DNA of 64,000 bases from NCBI GenBank assembly GCA_015680685.1, contig MNCI01001451.1, positions 675,591 through 739,590 of the forward strand. Direction: 5' to 3'. Shown piece after piece: positions 1 through 10,789 of this stretch; position 1 is the stretch's first letter, and each line of letters begins with the position of its first letter. The position numbers and the translations under genes are program-made. The notes below the pieces were generated by a model, which saw nothing but the letters and a program-made list of their open reading frames with translations, had not been told where the DNA came from and did not search any database. This DNA comes from Gnetum montanum. Lineage: Eukaryota; Streptophyta; Gnetopsida; Gnetales; Gnetaceae.

Positions 1-29
1 TCATAAAATGAAATTAGACTTAATAGAGC

Positions 30-1180
30 TAATTGGATAATCAAACTTCAACAATTTAATTTCACTTTGAAAACTTGTAAAACAATAAAGTATATGGTAT
101 TATCTAGGATGTTGAAAACAATAAAGTATATGGTAAAACTACTAGCCCTTTTTGAAATCACAAATTGGTATGATAACATAGTGAAGTCTCTTATTAGTTA
201 AGAAATTCTCAAGAATTTATCTAAAAGCAAGAAAAGAGCATTTATAACCAAAACCAAAAAAAATACATCTATACTTAGGGAACTCTATATAGAAAATATT
301 TTAGAGGTATTTTATTGGAATGTACACCAAATCAAAAAATTGAAGGCATATTGAAGCAATTCCATGATCAAGGTCTACATTATGAATCCCCTAGAACCAC
401 AATGCAACATATATTATGATATAGTTTATATAGGCCCACTATGTACAAGGATGTGGGAGATAAAATTTTAACCTTTCACAAGTGTCAAATACATGAACCA
501 AAGCCAAAACAAGCTAATGCTCCACTAAAACTAGCAATAATAGATAGCCTTTTCAAAGGTGGGGATTAGACTCTATAGGAGCAATTACTTCATCTCAAGC
601 AAGATATAAATTTATTTTAATAGCTACTGATTATTTAACCAAATGGCTAGAAGCTAAGGCATTAAGAAGAAGTAAAACCTATGATGTAATTTATTTCCTT
701 GAACAATAGATCATAAATCATTCTAGGATTCTAGAATCCTTAGTCACCAATAGCAATGTAGATTTTCAATCAGCTAAGTTTGTGAGATGGACTTTAGAAA
801 AAATAGTCTTGCTATATTCATCATCAAACTCTTATCCACAAGGAAATGGTTTGGTTGAATCTACAAATAAATATTTGATCCCTTACATCAAACATTCTAT
901 GGATAATAATGTGAGAAATTCAAATGAACTATTGCAAGGAGCTATATGGATTGATAAGATTAGAATCAAGAAATCTATAGGAGCTACAAAATTCATATTA
1001 GTCTATGGATTTAATGCTTGAATAACTAATATAGTCATGTCTTCAGTAGTTTGATTTAATAGAGCAGAGGTTAAGTTTCACTTTTCAAATTTGTTCTTAC
1101 TACAAGAACAAGATGGGGTTCAAAGCATTGAGTTTCTAGTAAGACAAGCCCCAAGCAAGAAAGTTTGGAAAAAGTCCTAG
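30..1180 (+). pseudogene. Ty3/gypsy RNase H C-terminus and integrase remnant
   Basis: Conceptual translation across stops and frameshifts gives the end of an RNase H domain (WIIKLQQFNFTLK near base 32), a connection segment, an H2C2-like zinc region (FHDQGLHYESPRTTMQHI near 355-410, then YRPTMYKDVG), and an integrase core. The core keeps the first catalytic Asp (IATDYLTKWLEAKAL near 615-660) and the Glu region (SYPQGNGLVESTNK near 830-870). The second Asp region reads VTNSNVDF, so that Asp is lost. The longest open part is 782-1021. Stops such as those at 706 and 1021 show that it is dead. No LTR of this element was found in the window, and the left part lies outside it. Family assignment rests on motif order (RNase H before integrase), which is the Ty3/gypsy arrangement. 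Confidence 0.75.
79..135. repeat. 36-bp direct duplication inside the RNase H remnant
   Basis: The 21-mer starting aaaacaataaagtatatgg occurs at 79-99 and again at 115-135, a 36-bp period equal to 12 codons. It looks like a local slippage duplication in dead retrotransposon sequence. Confidence 0.7.
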
Positions 1181-1600
1181 TGAAGATATGATGTAGATTT
1201 AAGTGATTAAAATTTTTGGAATAAAAGTCTCAAGACCAAGTAGGATCTCCTAAACCTTTTCAATTTGTTATTGGTAAAATCAAAGAGTTTCCTTTTTGAA
1301 AAATTGAGTTAGGCACTATGCAGGATGACTAAATTGGACATTAGGAATAAAGCTTACTGGCCCAAATTCATGTTTTCCTATAGAAAATTTAAGTTGACTT
1401 CATCAAAATGGAATCAAAAATCCTATCAATTAGTTGCATAATAACAAACATTAAAACAAATAGTTGAGTGTTAAGAAAGCCCTTGCTTTTAAAAAAGGTA
1501 CTCAATTTTAATTCAAAAAGGGTTTATTAAAGTATGTTTGTAGAGAAGAAATGTTGATCTAACAAAAAAATGAAAAAAATGACTATGTTGAATTAGCTTT
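1181..1600. other. No recognisable feature
   Basis: AT-rich sequence following the integrase remnant. It may hold the tail of that element (3' untranslated part or LTR). I see no PBS, polypurine tract, TG...CA ends or coding motif. Confidence 0.4.
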
Positions 1601-3430
1601 GCTAATTTAAATGAAATTCATAGAGTTCAAAAGTGGCTCTACAAAGAAATGCCTTGTTTTGTCCCATCACTTAAGATTGACTAATGTGGCTTGAAGAGTT
1701 AAATTTAGGTTCTTTATGTTAGCTCAAAAATAGCTCTAGCATTTCAATCTTGGGAGTCTAAAGCATCATTCATAGGATCAAAATTTAACTTCATAAAAGA
1801 GCTTTTTTTTGTTCTACCATGCATGAAGTAAATAAGTAGCTCTACAAAGTGTTTATATAGCCATGTCATGCAAATGCCTTAAGATGAGCTCATCTAAAGA
1901 ATCAATATTGACTCTACAAGTAATTTCACTTTTACTTATGCCATGTTAGCATTTATAAAGAAATGGCTTGTAGAATCAAAAAGAAACTTTACAAAATGAC
2001 TCTATCATGTCAGCTTTTATCTTATGATAAATAACTTGTGAACTGAAGAAAATATTCTCAAAAAGTGTTCTACAAGCCACATCATCATTTGTTCATGGAG
2101 CATGAAAGAAAGCTAATGCATAGAACAAAATTTAGCTTTACAAAAAGCATTCAAATTGGTTCTACCATGTTAGCTCTTGAAAGCTAATAAGTTTGTAGAA
2201 CTAAGAAAATTAGTTCTAAAAAGAAGCTATTATGCAAATCTAGTTCATACAACCAAAAAAGTAGTTCTATGAAATGACTCTAGAAATAAAAATCGCATAC
2301 TCCATAGTAATATCAAACACTCATTTTTGCTCTACCACATAAGCTATTTAGCAAGGTGGGTTTATAGAACCAAAATCTAATTCTACAAAGAAAAGCTAAA
2401 ATTATTCTATGAGATACATCATCATTTTCATGGGTCAACTTGTAAAGGAAGCCTGTAGAACCAAGAATTATCCTTACAAGATGATTCTAATTAGATTAGC
2501 TTCACAATGTACAATTATGAGGAGAGAGCAGAATTAATTCTATATGTAAATATCATGTGACATGTGAGCTATGATTAGATAGGATTTAAAGAGCCAAACT
2601 AGTTCCATAAGAGAACCTAAGATAGATTGAAAGCCATGAGGAGAATTTTTATTCATAGAACCAAAATTTTATTCTATGAATAAGCATGCAACTAATCTCA
2701 TCATATCAACTCTTTTGTAAGGTATTTTTGTAGAACCCAAAAGTAGCTCTATAACAAGTTCATCTTTTATCTCTTCCATGTTAAATTCTATATAGAACAA
2801 AACATTTAGAACTAAAAAACATTTTTACTAAATGGTTATATCACTTGTGAAGAGCACATTTAATCATCAACTAGTAGAATCATATTCATGAGTTAAAATT
2901 TAGTTCTACAAGCATATCAAAATTTTAGTTCTACTTTCATGTTAGCCTTGGGAAAAACTCATGAAAAATATTGAAAAGGTCATATAATGTAAGCTATTTA
3001 ATGATGAAGATTCATAGAAGAAAAATTCAATTGTATGAAAAGCTCACTTTTGAATTCTACCACATTGACTCTTCTGTGAGGCATTTTGCTAGAACCAAAT
3101 ATCAGTTCTATGAGCAAACTCCAAGTTTGGACATCATGCCTATCATATATAATTTCACACATAATAAATTTAAACTTTAATTCAATTTAGGAATTTTAAA
3201 ATGATATCTAAAGCGACATAAGCCCAAGATAATAGGAGAAGTGGTAGGACTAAAAAATGACTCTATGTGATGGCTTCATAATTCATCTTGCCACATTAGC
3301 TCCTTCTTAGAGCAAGTTTATAGAGTGGAGAAACTATTCTATGAACAAGCCCTAAATTGATTTTGTAAGCCTCATCTTGAATTCAGCTCTATGAAGTGAG
3401 AACATATACTAATCACAACTAGTGATTAAA
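1600..3430. repeat. Degenerate ~75-bp tandem array with hairpin motif
   Basis: A recurring pattern runs through the block: tagaaccaaa, then tagttctaca, then a run like ttctaccatgttagctctt. Starts of the tagaac(c) word fall at 1971, 2121, 2196, 2365, 2456, 2656, 2731, 2793, 2875, 3015 and 3090. Four independent spacings equal 75 bp or 2 x 75 bp (1971 to 2121, 2121 to 2196, 2656 to 2731, 3015 to 3090). Within a unit, tagaacta and tagttcta are inverted complements; at 2196-2218 they form a perfect 8-bp stem with a 7-base loop. Other spacings (62, 82, 91) show indels. The short ORF at 2971-3180 lies wholly in the array and shows no known domain. Array edges are approximate. Confidence 0.65.
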
Positions 3431-3841
3431 AATTTGGCGAACATTCTAGAAAAAGATTATGGAAAAGTCAACATTTTTAAAAAGACAATATTTTAGAGGT
3501 TTCATATTGCACATCATATAAATATGCATAATAAATGTAGACAACACAATTACAGGCACAGAAACTCAAAAAAAATATTAACAAAGAACATAATCAATAT
3601 ATAAAACTGCAAACTATCTTACTATACGCTTATATACTATTAATGTTTATTTATTCACAAAATCATAATGCATGAAAGTCTTAAAAAGATAAAGCTTGTA
3701 ACATTAGTGTCTAATTGTAAAATATTCATAAAATGTTACATATAGTGTAACGAAGTAACTATGAATCAGATGTGTTTTTTTATATGTTTGGTGTAGCTCA
3801 TCTTTTCTTTCCTTCAACTTCCTTATACAAAATTGAGTTTA
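3431..3841. other. No recognisable feature
   Basis: Very AT-rich spacer after the 75-bp array. No coding, repeat-end or RNA signal is visible. Confidence 0.4.
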
Positions 3842-4093
3842 TTAAATTCTTTCTTCAATATCCACTTTAGTAGCTTCAAATACCTCTATATCTTGCTCTA
3901 TTTCTAAATATTCATCCATAATTATCAAATGCTCTTTTTTAAAATGTACATCAAAAGATACATCAGCTCCTTTAGTTGTGTCATCTACATCTTCATTAAG
4001 AATGTAATCATCATCACTATCACTCTCATTATTAGAGTTATCATCTTCTACAAGATTAGCTGTAAAACCATCCTTGATCATTAATTTGTACAT
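3842..4093 (-). CDS. Hypothetical acidic 83-residue ORF, probably a transposon fragment
   Basis: An uninterrupted minus-strand ORF starting at ATG 4093. The product is strongly acidic with an Asp/Ser/Asn stretch (DNSNNESDSDDDY near residues 18-30) followed by a more ordered part (VSFDVHFKKEHLIIMDEYLEIE). I do not recognise the family. Acidic Asp/Glu-rich stretches flank zinc-finger or dimerisation domains in several plant transposases, but no such domain is visible next to it. It may equally be a chance ORF in AT-rich DNA or a gene fragment. No splice sites, promoter or homologous second copy were found in the window. Confidence 0.2.
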   Translation of the reverse strand: MYKLMIKDGFTANLVEDDNSNNESDSDDDYILNEDVDDTTKGADVSFDVHFKKEHLIIMDEYLEIEQDIEVFEATKVDIEERI

Positions 4094-4999
4094 TATAAGT
4101 CCTTTGAGAAAACCTGCTAATTAATTTTTATTAAGTTTTTTTAGCTGTAAATATTTTTTAATATCTGAAATATTTTTTTGAAAAATTCAATTGAAAATGC
4201 TACACCAAATTGGTGACCTTTTTGTGATGAAAAAGTTAGCAACTTTTTCCCAAAGTGGCAAAAAATCATTAACTTTTTAATCGTTGAACACAATAAAGGC
4301 AATCATATTAATAAATAACTAGCATTTAGGTGCTATTGAATAGAGTACAAATAAAATCCTACTCAGATTTAAATTGAAATTTTCATTCTTTTAGAATAAA
4401 TAATTAAAACAACTTAGGCTTTTCCCTTTTGGCGTTGTATAGATCTCATCTTGCTGTCAGCCGTTGGGGCTTTGCACACAAAGAAATTCAGATGAAAAAG
4501 AAAAAGTGCTTCCATCAACTCTAAATTTACCTGCAATTGCCAAATCCTAAAAACTAATAACAAAAAAAGTGATACAAGCAAAAGGTTCCTCAAGATAAAA
4601 AAAAAATAACATTATTTCCATTTCTAACATAGACATAGTAAGAACTTTGTAGCTGGATAATTGATAGAAAGAACATTGAAAATAATTAGTCAATGTAGAA
4701 AGTTTCCACTCAACCAAACAAGCTCATAAACTATAGTTTTACCATCTGTTGAAAGATGTTTACAAATCAACTCTATAGTCTAAAGAATGTGCTCGAATAT
4801 TTATCTCACGCATCTCATGAATATTCAGAAACCCATCCTCTAATTGCCATTCTTAAGAGTCAACTGTCCATGCATAGTTGAGGAATATGAAAAGGCTTTC
4901 CAAATAATAAGTGATTGAAACTGTAACAACAATGTTCCCTGAAACTATGGTTCATTTGTTCTTGTATATAGGTTTATCACAGTTCCATTTGAATGTTCT
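4094..4999. other. Unannotated spacer before the RTE LINE remnant
   Basis: AT-rich sequence with short poly-A/T runs. A slightly GC-richer stretch at 4430-4500 has no recognisable coding content. Upstream parts of the LINE that starts to be recognisable near 5000 may be here, too decayed to read. Confidence 0.35.
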
Positions 5000-6335
5000 T
5001 GAAACTATATATTTTGGTTAAAGTGGTTCCATAGTTTTGACATAGTCCCTATTTACAAGAATAAATGAGACAATCAAACTTATGGCAACTACAAAGACAC
5101 TAAGCTTAGGAGTCACATTATGAAGTTATTGTGAGACAAGAATCAAGAGTATCTGAAAATCAATTTGCTATTATGCTAAGAAGATCAACTATGAAAACCA
5201 TTTTTTTGCTATGACAATTAATAGAAAAATGTGGAAGTAAAAGTAAGAATTTTCCTATAATTTTCATTGATTTAGAGAAAACTTGTGATAGATTCCCCAA
5301 AGACGTTATTTAGTGAGTCTTAAAGAATATGCCCAAATTGGATAAATAAATGTTATTCAAAACATTTATGATAGAGAAAGAACTAGAGTTCAAACTTTCC
5401 ATGAAGAAACAACCAATTTCCTGGTAATGATAAGCCTATAACAAGGACCTACTTTAAGCCATTATTTGTTGGCAATCATTATGGATGAGCTCACAAAAGA
5501 TATACATGATAATATTCCTTGACGCATGTGCTTTTAGATAATATTGTATTTATGAATCAATCTAAATAAGCCCTTACCAGAAAAATAGAGACTTGAAGAA
5601 AAGCTCTAGAATCAAAGAGGCTAAGGATTCTCAGAAGTTAGGCAAAATATATTGATTACAATTTTGGTGGTGTAGTAAGTAATTAAGTTATGAAAATAAA
5701 AATCAAAGACCAAGAAGTAATGCAAAGTAAACAATTCAATATTTGTGATCAATCTTACAAATGAATGGTAAGAAAACCAATAATGTAACAATTAAATTGA
5801 AGTAAGATGAATGAAATGAAGTGAAGCCAGTGGTGTGCTTTGTGATAAAGAATTGCTACTAGATTAAAGGGAAAATTCTACAAAATTGCTACTTGACCTA
5901 CAATTTTGTATAGTGCAGAATGTTATTGGATCAAAAAGCATTAGGAAAAAACATGTGAATGTAGTAGAGATGAAATTGTTCAAATGTATGTTGAGGGTAA
6001 CTAGAAAAAATAAAATTAACAGTCCTCTTATTAGAGGCATTTAGAGGATAGTATGCATAGGTAAAAACATCAAGAAAAGTTATCTCAGATAGTTTAGTCA
6101 TCTGCAGCAAAGACTAAAAATGGTATCCTATCAAAAAGTTTGATGATTAAAATAGAGGGAAAAAATAAACGGTAAGATAGAAACAAACATGGCAAGAAAT
6201 AATAAAGAAAGATATTAAGAATTGGGAATTAATGTTAATTTGGCTCTTATCAAAGGTGAATGGCCAAAAAGAAGTCATAAAGAAAACCCCATATAGTTGG
6301 GACAAGGCTAGAAAAATGATGATGATGAATTTCTA
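5000..6335 (+). pseudogene. RTE-type non-LTR retrotransposon (LINE) reverse transcriptase remnant
   Basis: Three-frame reading shows the RT series of plant RTE-type LINEs in order: IVPIYKNK (near 5035), NYKDTKLRSHIMKL (5085), ENQFAIM then STMKTIFLL (5160-5210), FPIIFIDLEKTCDRFPKDV (5250-5310; the first catalytic Asp is kept), FPV-like text, then a decayed FADD motif reading LLDNIVFMNQ near 5530-5560 (one Asp changed to Asn). The distal part has SGVLCDK (near 5835) and a C-terminal stretch ending PYSWDKARKMMMMN. The 3' end (ttgggacaaggctagaaaa then gatgatgat, near 6297-6330) matches the usual RTE ending, a short GATGAT-type tail. Many stops and frameshifts make it inactive. The clade call is from remembered motif order. 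Confidence 0.75.
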
Positions 6336-6499
6336 TTTTCTAACTTACAATGCTTTCTTTACCTTGGATAAAGGGATGAAAGTAATTTCTTTATTAACTT
6401 GCCAAACTTTACATATGAAATTGATAGAACACATCTCTAGAAATGTACAAAATCTTTCAAAATACAATTTGATAGGTTTATTTCACAAGTCTGGAAAAC

Positions 6500-6965
6500 T
6501 CATTTTGTTGGACCAAGCATATTTATTCTTCCTACATCCTATAATTATGTCTCTTATCATAGCACCTACCACCTGTTTGTGAGAGATTTTGACTATGAAT
6601 TTATGGCAATAACACATTGTAACTGTCATCCCTGAGTTTGCGGGAACTAACAGAATACTTTTCATACCTAATTTTGGGGCATACCAAACTAGCTATTAAT
6701 TGATTGTCATCAATGATTTCATGTTTCAGTACTTGGTAATTGCCTATTTAATAGAGGAAGCTTTGAGGGGAGAGGTGCAAAGTGAAAAGGCAAGGGGGGA
6801 GAGAGAGTTGTGGTGGTAGATGTACCATGAATGTGTTCTGTACATGTTTGGGCAGCCTTGTATACTACTGATTCCAGAAAAACAATAAGAGGTTTTCCTG
6901 CATTCCCATGGTTTCTTCCCTACATTAGGGCTCCCACATAAATCTCTATGTTCTCTTTCTTCATT
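6500..6965 (+). repeat. LTR-like dispersed repeat, copy 1
   Basis: This stretch aligns along its length with 16380-16910. Shared blocks include atttatggca(a/g)taaca, a gtcatccctg block, actaacagaat, a cataccctaattttgg-type block, a (c)tatttaa TATA-like word followed by gagctt-like purine text, and a ctctatgttctctttctt ending. A promoter-like TATTTAA, a pyrimidine-rich 3' end and its position just 5' of a copia gag remnant suggest a Ty1/copia LTR. Exact ends (TG...CA) and a target-site duplication could not be fixed. Confidence 0.5.
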
Positions 6966-7015
6966 ATTTTATTTTCTAGTATTATTCTTAATGTGTCCTC
7001 CGATGTAGCTCTTTA

Positions 7016-7092
7016 TAGAGGTGAATCACAAAAGAGAACTCATGTAGTTGACCCAATTTTGTTGGAACAAGGCTAGGATGATGATTCTTAGT
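7016..7092 (+). repeat. Second RTE LINE 3' tail
   Basis: The stretch gaggtgaatcacaaaagag... through gttggaacaaggctagg and gatgatgatt repeats the end of the RTE remnant at 6260-6333 (ttgggacaaggctag plus gatgatgat). It is an independent, strongly 5'-truncated insertion of the same LINE type, lying between the LTR-like repeat and the copia gag remnant. Confidence 0.6.
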
Positions 7093-7099
7093 ATGTTAT

Positions 7100-8015
7100 C
7101 CCTGAGGCAAAGCTTATTTCAGAGATATTTTGCCTAAACTTTTTCAATGAGAGTTGTTTATGCAAGATGAAGAAGATATTGGTTTTGATAGAAAAATTCA
7201 ATGGTCATATTATGAGCTTTGGAAGATTAAGAGTAGAATATGAATTACATGAATGGGATCTTCTATTGCTTGTAAAAGGACCAAGTGTGAAGCCTTCTTC
7301 TTTTCTCATTGATGAGAGGGACTAGATGGATTGAAAAGCACTTACAACTATTTGCTGATCTTTAGATGATTCCGTGATTCCAAATGTGCAATAGCAAACT
7401 ACTACACATGGTTTCTAGCAGAGACTGGAGTTTTTGTATCAAGGGAATATGATTACAAATAATGTCTTCTTGCATAAGAAATTGCATAATTTAAGACTAA
7501 AGGCAAATGATTCATGATAACTTCTCTCTAAAATTTCAACATCATTATCTCTTAGATGGCTACAGTTGGGATGAAAATGTCAAATGTAGATAAAACAATG
7601 ACATTTCTCAACTCATGCCTAAGTTGTAGAATAATCTACCAATAAGCTTAAGCAACAATACTTTGTATACATTGGATTTTGATAGGGTTGTGAGTGATAT
7701 TTTGGTTAAGGATCCTCAATGCTAAACTAATAAAAAAAATGCTTATCCCATGGTAAGCCTTTGTTCACCAACAAAAAATCCAAAGAAAGCAAACCCAAAA
7801 TATTGGCACCATGGAAAACTTGAATGTGTAAAAAAGGATGGTCTTGAATAAACAAAGACCATCTTGAACTAAAGCATGATCGTGTTTCCTCTAGCAAAGA
7901 TGGGTTCTCTTCACAAGTAAGCTTTCTAACAAAGGAAAGTGTTGTTCTAGGTTATCCTTTTGAATTAGATTATGGGTATTCTCCTAGATCAACCAACAAG
8001 AAGTATGATTTGTAT
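7100..8015 (+). pseudogene. Ty1/copia gag remnant
   Basis: Frame-shifted translation gives a copia gag series: IEKFNGHIMSFGRLRVEYEL (near 7190), NNVFLHKKLHNLRLKANDS (7455-7515), VGMKMSNVDKTMTFLNSC (7565-7620), and a degraded zinc knuckle YWHHGKLECVKKDG near 7800-7840. In that knuckle the CCHC first Cys residues are replaced by Tyr and His. Numerous stops make it dead. No copia protease, integrase or RT follows; at 8211 the sequence switches to LTR sequence of a different element. Confidence 0.65.
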
Positions 8016-8210
8016 CTTCTTTAGTATTTTAGTTAGTGCTAGAATGTTTTGATGTTTAATTATTGACATGTCAAGAGCCCGCATGCAAAAACATCATTGA
8101 AATGGTGTCTAATATTGCTAGTTTGATACTATTTCATGTGTTTGTTGGCTTAAGGATGTCTTGTCCATGTGAATGGTTAAATTCAAATATTCTTTCAAAA
8201 GCAATACTGT
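8016..8210. other. Spacer left of the inverted LTR fragment
   Basis: Short stretch between the copia remnant and the inverted LTR fragment. It ends at the boundary where TGTAACACC begins. No PBS is adjacent to that boundary. Confidence 0.4.
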
Positions 8211-8818
8211 AACACCCGGCCCTAGCTAGGGCAAGCTGCTGCCTAGGATCAAGTAATCTTAACACGGAAGCATGATAACTAAAACATGGAAACATGATAA
8301 CTAGAACCAATAATGTACAAAATACATGATAATAAGAAAGGTCAAACAATACAAAACTTTCCTACCACAACAAAAACTAAACATACATATCACGTTATAA
8401 AAATGCATATCTCTACATAAAGCAAACTATACACTACTCTGCTAAATACAAAAACACATAGACCTCATCATCATATATATAAGAGTATAGAGAGTTTCAT
8501 ACAAGGATATCTAATCCACACTACTGTATATGAAAATATACATTAACCAAGCACTAAATATTTTCCCCTCCTCTACCCTTCTCTCTATGCTCATCTAGGC
8601 TCCGATGCCTTTCACCTGTAATTAAATAAAGTTAGTACACAACTAAGTGGGAAGCCTTTACATTTCCCCTGCTAGATGGTTGACAAGTGCTACACTAGAG
8701 GAGAAGAGTGGGGTACAATGCAACCTGCAACAATTGTTAGTCTTATGCATGCTCAAAACAACACACACCATATCACCCATAATGCTAACATACTATCATA
8801 CAATCATAGATAAAGCCT
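8211..8818 (-). repeat. Inverted fragment (3' part) of the chromovirus-like LTR
   Basis: Reverse complement of the last ~600 bp of the LTR at 8846-10723; matching text includes the LTR terminus ggtgttaca (here tgtaacacc), cctaggcagca, and gacctttcttattatcatg. It reads from the LTR 3' end at 8211 to a breakpoint near 8818, in ggctttatctatgattg. The next LTR copy starts head-to-head at about 8846. Sequence left of 8211 is not a PBS, so this is the outer end of a separate or rearranged LTR, not the internal side. It forms a ~600-bp inverted repeat with 10124-10723. Confidence 0.8.
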
Positions 8819-8845
8819 ATCATACAATCATACTATGTAGGCATT

Positions 8846-10723
8846 TGTACTATAGCACTATGTTGCATGATGTTCACGTGTGGTTTTGGCATGTGAATGT
8901 GTAGAGCGTATAATAAGGATCTCATAAGTTCAAACGGATTTTGATTTGGTGACCCCGTATGTTTGTTATACATGATTAAAATTTACAATATTAGTTGCGG
9001 AGACGAAAAATAAAAATAACTTATGAAAATCATTCCTTAAAAAAATTTTAAAAAGAAAAAAAAAAGTACAAGTCACGTTAGGTTGCATGTGACGTGCGCT
9101 ACCTCCATTTTGTATTTTTGTTTTATAATAACATAAGCATAAAAGTAACATTGGCATAAACCTTGTTTTTTTATTTTTAACATAAGAGACCCACCACCCT
9201 TTTGCACCGCCGCTTCACTACACACTCGAGTTTTCTCTATTTCTTTTGTTTTTGCATAAACAAAAATGCATAGGAGCCTGTTTTCTTTCTGCTTTCTTAT
9301 TCTATTCCACATGTTTCTGAATTCTAAGCTCTCTGAATAGCTTTTGCTTGCTCTGAACCTAGATTTGGAATTGCTATGGTCATATCTACATAGGTGCAAA
9401 ACTTGTTGGGATCAAAACAAAGTCCTACCAGATTTTTGAGGATTTTCTATTTGCTTCAACCTTTCTACCCAACAATTGTAATTGGTGGGTTGTCTTTACC
9501 TTTCCCCTGCATTTTTGTGCTAGATTAGTGTATATGATTATGTGATGTGGGCATGTAGGCCGAAAAGCTCAGGGATTGAGCTTGGACATGTTATTTTATC
9601 TATTTTTCCAAAATTGTCCAATTTTGGTTACGGATTGTGGATTAATATATATGCAATATATGGGATGATGTGGACTTATAGAATATGATATGTGGTGTTG
9701 ATGAAACTTGTATGATAGGAATGTGCTATTTGTGGGGCCTATTGGGGCACAAGCATTTTTGGGCATTCCAATCCTTTCTAATGGTAATTAAATATTATTT
9801 TATTACTCAAACTTTGAACGTGCATAACTTTGCTTCCAAGAGTCCGATTTAGGTAAAATTAGTGTCGTTAGGATCATTTTGTGATATATTTTATAATTGT
9901 AGAATTAGTTTTCTCTTTGGGCATATCTCATTTTGAAGGTTATTATAGTGGTCATTTATATGGAAGTACGTGTCTTTTGAGAAATATGGTATTGTTTTGT
10001 CATATCAAGGTCTTCATATTGTTCTATTGCATTGTGGTATTGTTTTCATGGAATGATTGTAACTATTAGGGGTGGATATGATGCAATGGGCAAGATAAAT
10101 GATATCAGACCATGGCTTTATTTATGATTGTATGATAATATGTTAGCATTATGGGTGATATGATGTGTCTTGTTTTGAGCATGCGTAAGACTAACAACTG
10201 TTGTAGGTTGCCTTGTACCCCACTCCTCTCCTCTAGTGCAGCACTTGCCAACCATCTAGTAGGGCAAGTGTAAAGGCTTCCCACTCAGTTGTGTACTGAC
10301 TTTATTTAATTATAGGTGAAGGCATAGGAGCCTAGACGAGCACAGAGAGGAAGGGTAGAGGAGGGGAAAATCTTCAGTGCTTCGTTAATGTATATTTTCA
10401 TGTATAGTAGTGTGAACTAGATATCCTTGTATGAAACTCTTTGTACTCTTCTATATATGATGATGAGGTTTATGTGTTTTTGTATTTAGCATAGTAGTGT
10501 ATAGTTTGCTTTATGTAGAGACATGCATTTTTATAACGTGATATGTATGTTTAGTTTTTGGTGTGGTACGAAAGTTTTGTACCATTTGACCTTTCTTATT
10601 ATCATGTATTCTACACATTATTGGTTCTAATTATCATGTTTCCATGTTTTAGTTATCATGCTTTTGTGCTAAGATTACTTGATCCTAGGCAGCACCCTAC
10701 CCTAGCTACGACAAGGTGTTACA
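8846..10723 (+). repeat. 5' LTR of chromovirus-like element
   Basis: Direct repeat of 13855-16219, starting at the shared gcatttgtactatagcacta and running to the terminus ggtgttaca immediately before the PBS. The true 5' start of the LTR is missing because an inverted LTR fragment is fused at about 8818-8846. Relative to the 3' LTR it lacks 561 bp at the word ggatatg (10074-10080). ORFs on either strand inside it (for example 9881-10069 and 9073-9399) are not conserved between the two LTRs and are taken as noise. Confidence 0.85.
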
Positions 10724-10726
10724 TTG

Positions 10727-10738
10727 TGGTATCAGAGC
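10727..10738 (+). other. Primer-binding site (initiator tRNA-Met)
   Basis: TGGTATCAGAGC lies 3 bases after the LTR terminus tgttaca. It is the standard plant iMet PBS and fixes the LTR/internal boundary and the + orientation. Confidence 0.9.
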
Positions 10739-10789
10739 TAGTGGTAGTGGAGGCTCAGGAGAATCAAACAAGCAACCTATCAATACGAA

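Noticed and set aside
8647-8904. 85-residue + ORF similar to the minus ORF at 15664-15900
   Set aside because: The similarity comes from the LTR repeat being read in opposite orientations; it is repeat conservation, not coding.
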